A stretch of DNA of 64,000 bases from Beijerinckia sp. 28-YEA-48 (GTDB taxonomy: Bacteria > Pseudomonadota > Alphaproteobacteria > Rhizobiales > Beijerinckiaceae). This document shows, piece after piece, positions 1-11,010 of this stretch; position 1 is the first letter of the stretch; every line of letters begins with the position of its first letter. A model generated the notes under the pieces. The model ran no database searches and had not been told where the DNA came from. It saw nothing but the letters and a program-made list of their open reading frames with translations. The stretch lies in the NCBI RefSeq assembly GCF_900104955.1, contig NZ_FNSI01000001.1:468001-532000 (forward strand). The letters run 5' to 3'. The position numbers and the translations under genes are program-made.

Positions 1-1631
1 ATCAGGTGATCACGCCCGAATGGGCTGTGCGCATGAACGTGATGGGTCAGAAGTCCGGCGTTGCCGGCCGCGATTTTGTCGAAGACGATCGGCATGGCGT
101 CTCGCTGTCGACGACTTTCAAGCCAAGCGATCGGCTGAAGTTCGTTGCCGACTACACCTATGTCCACTTCGATGGCTTGCCCGATTGGGGCGTCCCGTAC
201 AATCGCACAGCTTTGACGCCGTGGACCGAAACCGGCGTTCGCCGCAGCAACTACTATGGCCTCGTCAACCGCGACTTCCAGCGCTACACGACGTCCGCTG
301 GCTCTTTCTCCGCCGAAGCGAAGTTGACCGACTGGATCACGCTGAACTCGCGCTTCCGCGCTGGCAAGTCGATCCTTGATTATGTCGCGACGCCGCCAGA
401 ATCGGTTAACACCAGCAATCCCAATCCGCTGCTGTGGACCACTCAAGGCAACCCGAAAAGCCGCTATCAGCGCACGAACTTCTACACCAATCAGACGGAT
501 GTGACCTTCAAGTACGATACTGGCGGCGTACGCAACACGACGATCGCCGGTGTCGAATATTCACGCGAAGAGACCATGCGTGATAGCTATACCGGCTTGG
601 CATCGGAGGCGTTCCCGTCGCCGACGACCGCAACTGGCTCGTATACGTTCAACCTCTTCAATCCTTATAACAGCGCGCCGTTCCCGAACGCGCCGCAGCG
701 CGCATTCGCGCCGACGGCGATCAATATCGATACCAAGGCCGCCTATATCATCCACAACGCCAACTATAATGATTACATCATTGTGAATGCTGGCGTGCGT
801 TACGACGACTACACAGTTGCTCTCCAGCCACCGCTGGCGGCCATTCCCGCGCAACAGCAGCCGCGGTTGTCGCGTCATGACGGCCTCGTCAACTACAATG
901 CCGGCATCACCTTCAAGCCTCTGCCGAACGGCAGCATCTATGCGGCGATCGCGACATCGTCCAACCCGGTTGGCGCTGACGTTGACGGTGGCGCCAACGA
1001 CTACGGCGGTCTCGTTGCTGGCAACGTTGCGGCCGGCCCAGAGCGCAATACGGCGCTTGAAGTCGGCACCAAGTGGGAGTTCTTCAATCAGAAGCTGCTC
1101 GCCACCGCAGCCTTGTTCCAGACAACCAAGGACAACGCGCGTGAGCAGATCAATGCTACAACTGTCGTAGGCTCGGGCGCTTACCGTATCCGGGGCATCG
1201 AGCTCGGCCTGAACGGCAAGATCACCGATGATTGGAGCATCTACGGCGGTCTCGTCTTGATGGACTCGAAGGTGACGAAGACGGCGATCGCGGCGAATCT
1301 CGGCAAGCAGCTCGCCAACGTTGCGCATCAGTCGTTCAACCTGATGACGAAATACAAGATCAACCAGTATTTCGAAGTCGGCGGCCAGGCGACGTATATC
1401 TCGAAACAGTATGGCGGCACGCTCGCAGCGACTACCGGCAACGTCTTGCCGTCCTCGTGGAAGTTCGACGTCTTTGCTGACGTCCACATCAGTAAGATGT
1501 TCGCGCTGAAGTTCGCCGTCTACAATATATTCGACTCGCGCGTGTATGACGGTTTCTACCGCAGCAATGTGCCGTTCACGTATATCGCGCCTGGACGTCT
1601 GGCGACGGTGACCGCGACGATGAAGTTCTGA
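1..1631 (+). CDS. TonB-dependent outer-membrane receptor, C-terminal part
   Basis: The gene enters from the left edge, so the signal peptide, TonB box and plug are not seen. The visible ~540 residues are almost all beta-barrel: alternating aromatic/hydrophobic strands, a run typical of ferric-siderophore receptors (YNRTALTPWTETGV near the start, ALEVGTKWEFFNQKLLATAA in the middle) and a final strand ending in Phe, the usual signal for barrel insertion. The family imports ferric siderophores or other scarce ligands across the outer membrane using TonB energy. The substrate cannot be told from this part. It is followed by a strong terminator, so it ends its transcript. The PepSY protein near 10 kb is often linked to siderophore uptake in other genomes, but here it is distant. 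Confidence 0.9.
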   Translation, partial: QVITPEWAVRMNVMGQKSGVAGRDFVEDDRHGVSLSTTFKPSDRLKFVADYTYVHFDGLPDWGVPYNRTALTPWTETGVRRSNYYGLVNRDFQRYTTSAGSFSAEAKLTDWITLNSRFRAGKSILDYVATPPESVNTSNPNPLLWTTQGNPKSRYQRTNFYTNQTDVTFKYDTGGVRNTTIAGVEYSREETMRDSYTGLASEAFPSPTTATGSYTFNLFNPYNSAPFPNAPQRAFAPTAINIDTKAAYIIHNANYNDYIIVNAGVRYDDYTVALQPPLAAIPAQQQPRLSRHDGLVNYNAGITFKPLPNGSIYAAIATSSNPVGADVDGGANDYGGLVAGNVAAGPERNTALEVGTKWEFFNQKLLATAALFQTTKDNAREQINATTVVGSGAYRIRGIELGLNGKITDDWSIYGGLVLMDSKVTKTAIAANLGKQLANVAHQSFNLMTKYKINQYFEVGGQATYISKQYGGTLAATTGNVLPSSWKFDVFADVHISKMFALKFAVYNIFDSRVYDGFYRSNVPFTYIAPGRLATVTATMKF

Positions 1632-1652
1632 TTTTTCGCGACAACCCTATTG

Positions 1653-1684
1653 GACGCCGGGCCTCACCGCCCGGCGTCTTTTTT
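1653..1684 (+). terminator. Rho-independent terminator of the TonB receptor gene
   Basis: A perfect 10-bp stem (GACGCCGGGC / GCCCGGCGTC, loop CTCACC) is followed by six T. It lies 22 nt after the receptor stop codon, and its T tract touches the stop codon of the convergent TRAP binding-protein gene. Confidence 0.92.
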
Positions 1685-2750
1685 ATGGCGCGCGCAACGC
1701 CTGTTCCATATAGGCCTCGACCCGCGACCAGGCGCCACCCGCGCTCAGCGCGTCGCGATAGGATGCGACGATCTTGGCCGTCAGAGGGCTGGCCTTCGCC
1801 TTGTTGTCGAGGACGATGGCTGTTTTCTCGCGCGCGTCCTTGATGAAGTCGGCCGGGAAGGGCGTGATCTTGGCGCCGAGCCTTGCGAGTTCGACTATGG
1901 CAATCGCATTCAGCTGTTCAGCTTCCGCAAGGCCAGCGGAATGTTCGGCGGCGCAGGCGGTCTCGATGATGCGCTGTAGATCGATCGGCAATTTGGCGAA
2001 GGCCGAGAGGGAGATCAGCGCTTCACCGGCGCCATTCGGTTTGTTGAAACCGGGCATGTAATAGAAGGGGGCGATGCGGTGCAGGCCAAGCGGCAGATCG
2101 TTCACCGGCGCTAGAATTTCCACCGCGTCGATGGCGCCCTTTTCCAGTGACGTATAGATGTCGCCAGGCGGAATATTTTGCGGTGTCGCGCCCATGGCGG
2201 CATAGACTTCGCCACCCATGCCGGAAACGCGGATGCGCATGCCGGCGACATCACGGCTGCTTTCGATAGGCTTGCGGAACCAGCCACCCATCGACGGCCC
2301 GGTATTGCCGGCAAGCAGGCCACGCACGCCGCGCGGCCGGTAAAGCTCATCCCAAAGCTGTTGGCCGCCGCGATGTTCAATCCAAGTCTGATGGGCGAGG
2401 GGGCCCAGGCCAAACGGCGCGGTGGTGAAGAAGGCTGCGCCGGGTAATAGACCGTCCCAGAAGAAAGAGGCCGTATGGCCCATTTCGACGGCACCGGAGG
2501 CGACGCCATCGAAGACGCCGAAGGCGGGCACGATGGCGCCGGCGGGAAAAACGTCGATGCGCAACCGGCCGCCGCTCATCGTCGTGATGCGCTCGGCCAG
2601 TCGATCGGCGGAGACGCCAGGGCCGGGCAGGCCTTTCGTCCAGGACGTCGCCATGCGCCAGACGATCGGTGTCTGCGCGCGCACGATGGCTGGTGCGGCA
2701 AGTGGCAGGCTGGCGGCGCCGGCGAGGAGGCGTCGTCGTGTGGCGGACAT
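1683..2750 (-). CDS. TRAP transporter solute-binding protein, TakP/DctP family
   Basis: A 355-residue periplasmic binding protein. The N-terminus (RRRLLAGAASLPLAAPAIVRAQ) is a Tat-type signal with an Ala-rich core. The body follows the TRAP binding-protein plan: WRMATSW near the mature start, MRIRVSGMGGEV in the ligand region with the Arg that usually binds a substrate carboxylate, and IYTSLEKGAIDAVE. This pattern is closest to the TakP group, known for 2-oxo acids. No DctQ or DctM membrane subunit is present nearby, so it is an orphan here. It lies 97 nt downstream of thiC on the same strand and could be in the same transcript, though a strong stem-loop separates them. The ligand is unknown. 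Confidence 0.9.
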   Translation of the reverse strand: MSATRRRLLAGAASLPLAAPAIVRAQTPIVWRMATSWTKGLPGPGVSADRLAERITTMSGGRLRIDVFPAGAIVPAFGVFDGVASGAVEMGHTASFFWDGLLPGAAFFTTAPFGLGPLAHQTWIEHRGGQQLWDELYRPRGVRGLLAGNTGPSMGGWFRKPIESSRDVAGMRIRVSGMGGEVYAAMGATPQNIPPGDIYTSLEKGAIDAVEILAPVNDLPLGLHRIAPFYYMPGFNKPNGAGEALISLSAFAKLPIDLQRIIETACAAEHSAGLAEAEQLNAIAIVELARLGAKITPFPADFIKDAREKTAIVLDNKAKASPLTAKIVASYRDALSAGGAWSRVEAYMEQALRAP

Positions 2751-2812
2751 GGATGCAATCTCCCTAGGGCCTGAGTGCGGGCATCATCCGGCTCGGCTCG
2801 TTATTGGTGGTT

Positions 2813-2840
2813 CGCATGCCCGGCCGGTGCCGGGCATGCG
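2813..2840 (-). terminator. Strong stem-loop after thiC, terminator-like
   Basis: A perfect 12-bp stem (CGCATGCCCGGC / GCCGGGCATGCG) with a four-base loop starts 6 nt past the thiC stop codon. On the thiC strand no T tract follows it, so it may stabilise the thiC 3' end or pause transcription rather than end it. It is the only separator between thiC and the TRAP binding-protein gene. Confidence 0.5.
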
Positions 2841-2846
2841 TATATT

Positions 2847-4868
<2,022 letters not shown>

Positions 4869-5038
4869 GCGCAAAGCTAGCGGGAAAGCGGGGCGGGAGC
4901 AAGAGTGGCGTATTTGAGGCCTGCATCCGATCACGCCGGTTTGACGAGCTATGGCCGCGATGGTCCCGTAAGGTGACGCGCATGGGCGGAAAAGCCTCGC
5001 GGCAAATGCTGCGATTAAACAATGAGAAGGCATAATCC

Positions 5039-5620
5039 ATGACGACCAAATCCATGTTTCTTGGGGCGCTCCTCGCTCTCACAATGACGCCTGTGCTGGC
5101 GCAGGGCAGCAATGCCATCAACGTTTCCGGTACCGTGGACAAAATCGACGCTAATTCGCTCGTGATCACGGTCGATAGCGGTACGCCGCAGACCTTCGCC
5201 TTGTCGCCGAACCTTGTCGTTCTGCAGAACAAGGCAGCCACCCTCGCCGATATCAAGCCGAACGATTTCGTGGCGAGTGCTGCAGTGCCGAAAGAAGATG
5301 GCAAACTGCACTCGACCGAACTGCGCATCTTTCCCGAAGCCTTGCGAGGCTTGGGCGAAGGCCAGCGTCCGATGAATGATGCGCGTCAGCAGACAATGAC
5401 CAATGCGACGGTTACCGGCGCGGCGGTGGTCAACGGCAGCAACAATATTAAGGTCAAATTCGCGGGCGGCGAGTCCGAGCTTGTGCTTGATCCGGGCGTT
5501 CCGGTGACGCGGATCGATGCGGCCGATAAAAGCCTGCTGAAGAGTGGCGTGAAAGTCCGTGCCCAGGGCGTGCGCGGGGCCGATGGTGCAGCCATTACTC
5601 GTATTACGATTCTGCAGTAG
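5039..5620 (+). CDS. Exported DUF5666-like protein
   Basis: A 193-residue protein with a clear signal peptide (MFLGALLALTMTPVLAQG). After it come two similar beta-rich units of about 60-70 residues (INVSGTVDKIDANSLVITVDSG and ATVTGAAVVNGSNNIKVKFAGG) with periodic hydrophobic strands. This resembles the OB-fold DUF5666 family, whose function is not established. The start is fixed by GAGAAGG nine bases upstream of the ATG. It is divergent from thiC and shares that upstream region, but nothing suggests thiamine control on this strand. Confidence 0.75.
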   Translation: MTTKSMFLGALLALTMTPVLAQGSNAINVSGTVDKIDANSLVITVDSGTPQTFALSPNLVVLQNKAATLADIKPNDFVASAAVPKEDGKLHSTELRIFPEALRGLGEGQRPMNDARQQTMTNATVTGAAVVNGSNNIKVKFAGGESELVLDPGVPVTRIDAADKSLLKSGVKVRAQGVRGADGAAITRITILQ

Positions 5621-5678
5621 GCGTTGACGATGTTTGAATGGCGCGCCTGGCCGCCGCTCGTTCAATATCAGACGACCG

Positions 5679-6431
5679 CTATTTCTTTTTCTTCCGGCCG
5701 TAAGGCGGGGCCGGGATGTTGAGATGCGCCTGCCGCAGCGCCGTCGACCAGCGATCGCGCAGATCGTGGAAATAGGGATCGGTATTGTCGATGCGGGTGT
5801 CGAGCTCCAGTTCGATGGCGTCGCGTTTCAGCACCGCCATGTCGATGGGCAGGCCGACGCTGAGATTGGAGCGCATGGTCGAGTCCATCGAGATGAGGCT
5901 GAGCTTTAGGGCGTCGCTGACATTGGTCTCGTAGTTGACCGCTCGGTCGAGCACCGGCTTGCCGTATTTCAACTCGCCGATCTGCAGGAAGGGCGTGTCG
6001 GTGGTTGCCTCGATGAAATTGCCGGCGGAATAGATCATGAATAGGCGCAGGCGCCGGTCTTTCATCTGGCCACCGAACAGCAAGGTGGTGCTCGACGAGA
6101 CATTTTCCTGTTCGAGCATTTCGCCGTTCACCTGGCGTACTTTGCGCACGGCGCGCCCGATCATCTCGGCGGCAGCGAACATGCTGGTGCAATCGAGCAA
6201 GCGCTCGATCTCCTTGGTTTCCGGGTTTTCCATGCCGTCGGTGATGTAATTGACCACCGTCTGCGTCAGCGACAGGTTGCCGGCTGTGGCGAGCATCATC
6301 ACCTTTTCGCCGGGCTCTTGGAAAATATGCAGCTTGCGGAAGGTCGAAATGTTGTCGATGCCCGCATTCGTGCGGGTGTCGGCGATCATCACGAGACCTT
6401 CGCGAACGAGTACGCCGCAGCAATAGGTCAT
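5679..6431 (-). CDS. Proteasome-type protease Anbu (ancestral beta subunit)
   Basis: A 250-residue Ntn-hydrolase of the proteasome/HslV superfamily. The N-terminus MTYCCGVLVREGL places Thr2 as the nucleophile exposed after Met removal, followed by IADTRTNAGIDNI, the equivalent of the HslV DGQ block, and the Anbu-specific PFLQIGELKYGKPVLDRA and LSLISMDSTMRSNLSVG. Anbu is known to form open helical rings with no unfoldase partner, and its substrate is unknown. It is the last gene of a four-gene operon with a permuted ATP-grasp, an alpha-E protein and a transglutaminase-like protein, the standard Anbu context. The C-terminus is Lys-rich (GRKKKK). Confidence 0.95.
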   Translation of the reverse strand: MTYCCGVLVREGLVMIADTRTNAGIDNISTFRKLHIFQEPGEKVMMLATAGNLSLTQTVVNYITDGMENPETKEIERLLDCTSMFAAAEMIGRAVRKVRQVNGEMLEQENVSSSTTLLFGGQMKDRRLRLFMIYSAGNFIEATTDTPFLQIGELKYGKPVLDRAVNYETNVSDALKLSLISMDSTMRSNLSVGLPIDMAVLKRDAIELELDTRIDNTDPYFHDLRDRWSTALRQAHLNIPAPPYGRKKKK

Positions 6432-6463
6432 GGCGAAACCTCCGGACCGCGATGGGCCTGAAA

Positions 6464-7273
6464 CTATTGGTTTTGGCTATCGACGACGTTGATGCGTACG
6501 TCAAGGGCTTCGCCCACACCGCCGGTCTGGGCGCCGCGCACGGAGGCGGCCCCGAGATAGTCGAGGGCGCAGGCGACACGCACATGACTTTCTTCCGGGC
6601 ATTTGCCGAGGGCGGGGTCGAAACCGACCCAGCCATATTCGGGAATATAGGCCTCCGCCCAGGCATGGGCAGCGTGGCGGACGCCGCTGTCCTCGGGCAG
6701 AGCAATATGGCCGCTGACATAGCGGCTCGGCACGTTCATCTCTCGGGCGCAGGCAATGAAGATATGGGCGAAATCGGCGGCCACGGCCGCGCCGGCGGCA
6801 TAGGCCTTGGCCGCGGTGGTGACGCTATGGGTCGGGTCGGTGTCGAAATCGAGCTTTTCGTGCAAAATATCGAGAAGCCCATGCATTCGCGCGAGATCGC
6901 TGTCGCCCTCGATCGACGCCGTCAATGTTCTCAGATGTTCGTCGGCGATCGCGAGCGACGATGAGCGCAGATAGAACTCCGGCGGAAACCGTTCGATCGT
7001 GTTGCGGACGAAACCGGAGGTGTCGAAGGTCTCGACCTCGCCTTCGGCGCTAACCGCAAGCTGAAGAATGGGGCCCATGGCGGAGAAGGTGTGGACGAGA
7101 TTGCCGAAGCCATCCTCGGAGCGCTTCAAGACGCAGTTGGCGTCGACGTCGAGCCGCCAGTCGATCACATGCTGGCCTTCATGGTTGCGCGGTGTCATCC
7201 GCAGCACCTGGATCACCGAACGAGCCGGCGTCGCATATGTGTAAATCGTCTCATACTGGATGCGGATGCGCAT
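6464..7273 (-). CDS. Transglutaminase-like protein of the Anbu operon, catalytic Cys absent
   Basis: A 269-residue protein with an N-terminal beta-rich domain (MRIRIQYETIYTYATPARS) and a C-terminal transglutaminase/cysteine-peptidase core. The His block (HAWAEAYIPEYGW) and Asp block (GFDPALG) are intact. The nucleophile block, normally GVCQD followed by an aromatic or His-rich stretch, reads AAVAADFAHIF: both the catalytic Cys and the Gln are Ala (Cys position = codon 6779-6781). This implies a pseudoenzyme or a binding role, unless the Cys a few residues later (IACAREM) is used, which the fold makes unlikely. It starts 6 nt after the alpha-E gene's stop. Family identity is secure from context; lack of activity is inferred. 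Confidence 0.88.
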   Translation of the reverse strand: MRIRIQYETIYTYATPARSVIQVLRMTPRNHEGQHVIDWRLDVDANCVLKRSEDGFGNLVHTFSAMGPILQLAVSAEGEVETFDTSGFVRNTIERFPPEFYLRSSSLAIADEHLRTLTASIEGDSDLARMHGLLDILHEKLDFDTDPTHSVTTAAKAYAAGAAVAADFAHIFIACAREMNVPSRYVSGHIALPEDSGVRHAAHAWAEAYIPEYGWVGFDPALGKCPEESHVRVACALDYLGAASVRGAQTGGVGEALDVRINVVDSQNQ

Positions 7274-7279
7274 GGTGTC

Positions 7280-8239
7280 TCAATGATGCAGATATTGCTC
7301 GGCGACCAGAGCGGCGAGCCGGTTGTTGTCGTCGATGAATTTGGTCACGAATTCATGAAGTCCCTGCTGGAAAATACTTTCCATCGATGAACTGTCGATG
7401 CGCCGCAGGACGTTGCGGGCATGGCGCTGAGCAATGCCCTGCTTGCCATAGGCTTTGCCGAGGTTGTCGAGGAAACGCGTCAGGCCATCATAGCAATAGG
7501 CGAGCGAGCGCGGCATTTCCTTACGCAGGATCAAGAGGTCGGCGATCAGCCAGGGTTTGACGCTCTCGCGATAGACCCAGTGATAGGCGGTATGGGCGGA
7601 AACCGCGCGCAGGATCGCCGTCCACTGGAAATAGTCGAGCGAGCCGCCGACCTCCTCGGTTTTCGGCAAAAGCACGTTGTATTTGACATCCATTAAGCGA
7701 GCGGTGTTGTCAGCGCGTTCGCAATAAAGGCCGATGCGGTTGAACCAATAGGCGTCGTTGCGCAGCATGGTCCGATAGGAGGCGCCGTCGAAATCGAGCG
7801 AGACGGCTTTCACGAATTCCAGGAAGGGTTGGATGCTGTCGGCGCCCGAGTATTCGCCACCGCGCCGCTTTTCCTCCATGGCCTTCAGCTCAAGCCAGCC
7901 GGCATTGATCGACTGCCACATTTCCGCTGTTAGCGCCGTGCGGATGGTGCGCGCATTGATGCGGGCCTGTTCCAGGCAACGGCGGATCGATGACGGATTG
8001 GCTTCGTCGAAGGTCAGGAAGAAGACAACATTGCTTTCGGTCGCTTCGGAGAAGCTGGCCTTGAAACTGTTGAGGGCGCCGACGGCGGCCAGTGCGCTTT
8101 CCCATTCTCCGCCGGTGCGGCGATAATTCTGCGGCAGGGCGGCGAGGCGCGCCGTGACTTCGATGACGCGCGCGGTGAAATCGGCACGCTCCACGTAGCG
8201 CGCCAGCCAATAGAGATTTTCTGCGGTGCGAGCGAGCAA
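7280..8239 (-). CDS. Alpha-E domain protein (DUF403)
   Basis: A 319-residue all-helical protein opening with the family signature MLARTAENLYWLARYVERAD. Alpha-E proteins occur next to permuted ATP-grasp proteins and are thought to act with them in making or modifying a peptide; the product is not known. The start codon is TTG (8237-8239), three bases after the ATP-grasp stop codon, so translation is probably coupled. Rhizobial relatives start at the same residue, which supports TTG over later in-frame codons. Confidence 0.92.
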   Translation of the reverse strand: MLARTAENLYWLARYVERADFTARVIEVTARLAALPQNYRRTGGEWESALAAVGALNSFKASFSEATESNVVFFLTFDEANPSSIRRCLEQARINARTIRTALTAEMWQSINAGWLELKAMEEKRRGGEYSGADSIQPFLEFVKAVSLDFDGASYRTMLRNDAYWFNRIGLYCERADNTARLMDVKYNVLLPKTEEVGGSLDYFQWTAILRAVSAHTAYHWVYRESVKPWLIADLLILRKEMPRSLAYCYDGLTRFLDNLGKAYGKQGIAQRHARNVLRRIDSSSMESIFQQGLHEFVTKFIDDNNRLAALVAEQYLHH

Positions 8240-8242
8240 GGA

Positions 8243-9688
8243 TCACGCTCCCTTTTCTGAGGGTGTGTCCTCGATGATCCAGGTGTCTTTGGTGCCGCCC
8301 CCCTGGCTTGAATTGACGACGAGTGAGCCGGCACGCATCGCCACTCGCGTCAGGCCGCCGGGCACCACGTGCACGCCATTGGCGCCTGAGAGCACGAAGG
8401 GCCTGAGGTCGACATGGCGCGGGACGATGGCATCGTCGACGAAGGCGGGGCAAGTGGACAGCGCCAGGGTCGGCTGAGCGATATAGTTGGCCGGATCCGC
8501 CTCCAGCCGCTTAGCGAATTCATCAATCTCGGCGCGGCTGGCGTGGGGGCCAACCAGCATGCCATAGCCGCCAGAGCCGTTCACTTCCTTGACGACCAGT
8601 TCGTCGAGATGTTCGCGCACATATTTATAGGCGTCGGCCTCACGACAGCGCCATGTTGGCACATTGGCGAGTCTCGCCTCCTGGCCGGTGTAGAATTTCA
8701 CAATCTCCGGCATGTAGGAATAAATCGCCTTGTCGTCGGCGACACCGGTGCCGACAGCATTGGTGATAGCGACATTGCCGGCATAATAAGCGTTCATCAA
8801 TCCGGGTACGCCGAGGGCGGAATCCGGATTGAACGAAAGCGGGTCGATCCAGTCGTCGTCGACACGGCGATAGATGACATCGACACGCTTTGGGCCTTCA
8901 GTCGTGCGCATATAGACGACCTCGTCGCGCACCGAGAGGTCGTGACCTTCGACCAGTTCTATGCCCAGCCGGTCGGCCAGGAAGGAATGCTCGTAATAGG
9001 CGGAATTGTACTGACCGGGGGTGAGTAAGACTACGGTCGGCTCGCCGCGCGTTGACAATGGTGTCACCGAGCGCAGGGCGGCGAGCAGGGCGTCGGCATA
9101 GTTGTCGACTGGCGCGATGCGATAGGCCGAGAACAGATCCGGCATCAGCCGCATCATCACTTCGCGGTTTTCCAACATGTAGGAAACGCCGGAGGGGGTG
9201 CGCGCATTGTCCTCGAGCACGAAGAATTCGCCTTCGCCGGTGCGCACCAGGTCGATGCCCGCGATATGGACCCAGATGTCGTGAGGCACACGGCGCCCGG
9301 CCATTTCCGGACGAAAATAGGCATTACGATAGATGATATCGGGAGGTAGCACGCCGGCTTTGAGGATTTCACGTGCGCCGTAGATGTCGGACAGGAACAT
9401 GTTGAGCGCATTGACCCGCTGAACCAGGCCGATTTCGAGCGCGGACCATTCCGACTGGCTGACGATGCGGGGAATGATGTCGAAGGGGATCAGGCGTTCG
9501 GTGTCGTCATTGCCGCCGTAAACGGCGAAAGTGATGCCGATGCGGCGAAACATCAGTTCCGCCTGGGCCCGGCGCGTGGCCAGAATATCGGCTGGGGTTT
9601 TCTTCAGCCAGTCGGCGACACCAGCATAAAGAGCGCGGGTGGTGTCGCCATATCCGTTCATCTCGTCAAAAAATCTGGTCTTGCTCAT
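8243..9688 (-). CDS. Circularly permuted type 2 ATP-grasp protein
   Basis: A 481-residue protein of the CP-ATP-grasp type 2 family (old DUF404/DUF407). Recognisable blocks are PFDIIPRIVSQSEW, LNMFLSDIYGAREILKAG, a nucleotide-binding segment VKEVNGSGGYGMLVGP, and DNARTPSGVSYMLENR. The fold suggests an ATP-dependent amide-bond ligase, but no substrate is known. It is the first gene of the Anbu operon. I start it at the ATG at 9688 (MSKTRFFDEMNGYGD); a 14-residue extension to 9730 is possible but looks non-coding. Confidence 0.93.
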   Translation of the reverse strand: MSKTRFFDEMNGYGDTTRALYAGVADWLKKTPADILATRRAQAELMFRRIGITFAVYGGNDDTERLIPFDIIPRIVSQSEWSALEIGLVQRVNALNMFLSDIYGAREILKAGVLPPDIIYRNAYFRPEMAGRRVPHDIWVHIAGIDLVRTGEGEFFVLEDNARTPSGVSYMLENREVMMRLMPDLFSAYRIAPVDNYADALLAALRSVTPLSTRGEPTVVLLTPGQYNSAYYEHSFLADRLGIELVEGHDLSVRDEVVYMRTTEGPKRVDVIYRRVDDDWIDPLSFNPDSALGVPGLMNAYYAGNVAITNAVGTGVADDKAIYSYMPEIVKFYTGQEARLANVPTWRCREADAYKYVREHLDELVVKEVNGSGGYGMLVGPHASRAEIDEFAKRLEADPANYIAQPTLALSTCPAFVDDAIVPRHVDLRPFVLSGANGVHVVPGGLTRVAMRAGSLVVNSSQGGGTKDTWIIEDTPSEKGA

Positions 9689-9843
9689 GCGCGCTGGAGA
9701 CCCCCGTGACCGTTGGTTCGGCCGGAGCAATCATCGTACCAGCAGCGCGTGAGCGCAATATCCGCAATTTGATGAATGCGCGGGCGTTTGTGCCCGCGCA
9801 ATAGCCAAGTCGCCTAGGGTGAGTGCAATTCTTCGGGTGGCGA

Positions 9844-10764
9844 TTACTCGGCGGCGGCGCCGGCGACTTGCGGGCGTCGCGTGCGCTGACGACGGCGGAA
9901 GGTGCGTCGGCCCCAAATGATCAGGCCGGTGGTCAGCAGCAGAGCGAAAGCAAGCGACAGAATCAAATTCATCACGCCGCCCCACATGCCGAAGAAGACA
10001 CCTTCGTGGAACGTGCGCGGCAGGTTGAGCGGCGCCGGCTTCAACCCTTCCGGCGTGACGAGATACGTGCGTTGGGTCGTGCCGTCGCTGATCCGCGCCA
10101 TTTGGCGGCCGCCGCGTTCGCGAATGAAGTCGAGGCCGGAGAGATCGTGTTTGGCGGCCAGCATGCGCACGGCGTCACTGATTGGCACCGGTTTGCCACG
10201 CGGCAACGGATCGGAGAAGGTCAGGCCAAGCGCCATGAACAGGCCGCTCAGGGCACTGAGGGCGAGCAGTGGCAGCAAGATCCAAGCAGTGATTTTATGC
10301 CAACCCGCCATGGTGTTAGCCATGCGTGGCAGGCCCATGAATGTGCCGATCACAATGATGAAGAGCATCGCCACCGTGGACCAGGTGACGACCCAGCGCT
10401 GGTCGAACAGGAAATGTTCGTGGAGGCTGCGCGACGAGCGGATGATCTCGCTCAGAGTATCCCGGTCCGCCGTTTCGGCACCAGTGCGGGTGTCGATCAC
10501 GGTGCCTCGGTCGCCTCGGCCGCCGCCGAGCGTGAGAGTGCTATTGTAGGTGTCGATGGAAAGCGCCCGCGCCTTGCCGTCCGCATCGTATTTCTGCATC
10601 CAGCCCTCGATCTTGTCCAAGGTGATCGAGGCGGGTTTGACCGAGGCGGCCTGGAGAAGCGGCTGGAGCGACAACAGCAGGCCAGTCACGATGATGATCG
10701 CCAGCGGAATGGCGAAAATCACCGCGATCCAACGGTGCAGGCGCAACAACAAGGCTTTCGACAT
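9844..10764 (-). CDS. PepSY-associated transmembrane protein
   Basis: A 306-residue inner-membrane protein with four clear helices: about residues 12-34, 128-148, 158-180 and 262-285. A periplasmic PepSY-like region lies between helices 1 and 2, and another between 3 and 4. The LHRWIAVIFAIPLAI start with its His is typical of PepSY-TM proteins, several of which act with TonB receptors, probably as ferric-siderophore reductases. The start has a good ribosome site (GGAGG, 8 nt). The gene stands alone, divergent from prfC; the TonB receptor at the left edge is 8 kb away, so a link is speculative. Confidence 0.85.
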   Translation of the reverse strand: MSKALLLRLHRWIAVIFAIPLAIIIVTGLLLSLQPLLQAASVKPASITLDKIEGWMQKYDADGKARALSIDTYNSTLTLGGGRGDRGTVIDTRTGAETADRDTLSEIIRSSRSLHEHFLFDQRWVVTWSTVAMLFIIVIGTFMGLPRMANTMAGWHKITAWILLPLLALSALSGLFMALGLTFSDPLPRGKPVPISDAVRMLAAKHDLSGLDFIRERGGRQMARISDGTTQRTYLVTPEGLKPAPLNLPRTFHEGVFFGMWGGVMNLILSLAFALLLTTGLIIWGRRTFRRRQRTRRPQVAGAAAE

Positions 10765-11010
10765 CGGGACCTCCGGTTCGGTCTCCCTGGATGCCAGAGC
10801 TGATAGGTCTGTGCAAATAACTAATATGTAATTTTACCCTTGTATTTCCTCAGTTTAGAGCGATTCAAAATTATTGATCTCGGTGCCAATTGAGCCCGCG
10901 CGGAGGTCGTGCTGTCGAGAAAATTGGCTTTCGCCGACGGATGGGATATGGCAAACGCCTTCCCTGGCTGCCCTCCGGCACCTTTTCCCATTCACTTTCA
11001 AGCTTTTGTC

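Noticed and set aside
561-1487. 308-codon open frame on the minus strand within the TonB receptor gene
   Set aside because: Antisense shadow: the plus frame is a clear beta-barrel, and the minus frame has Arg/Asp-rich composition typical of reversed GC-rich coding DNA.
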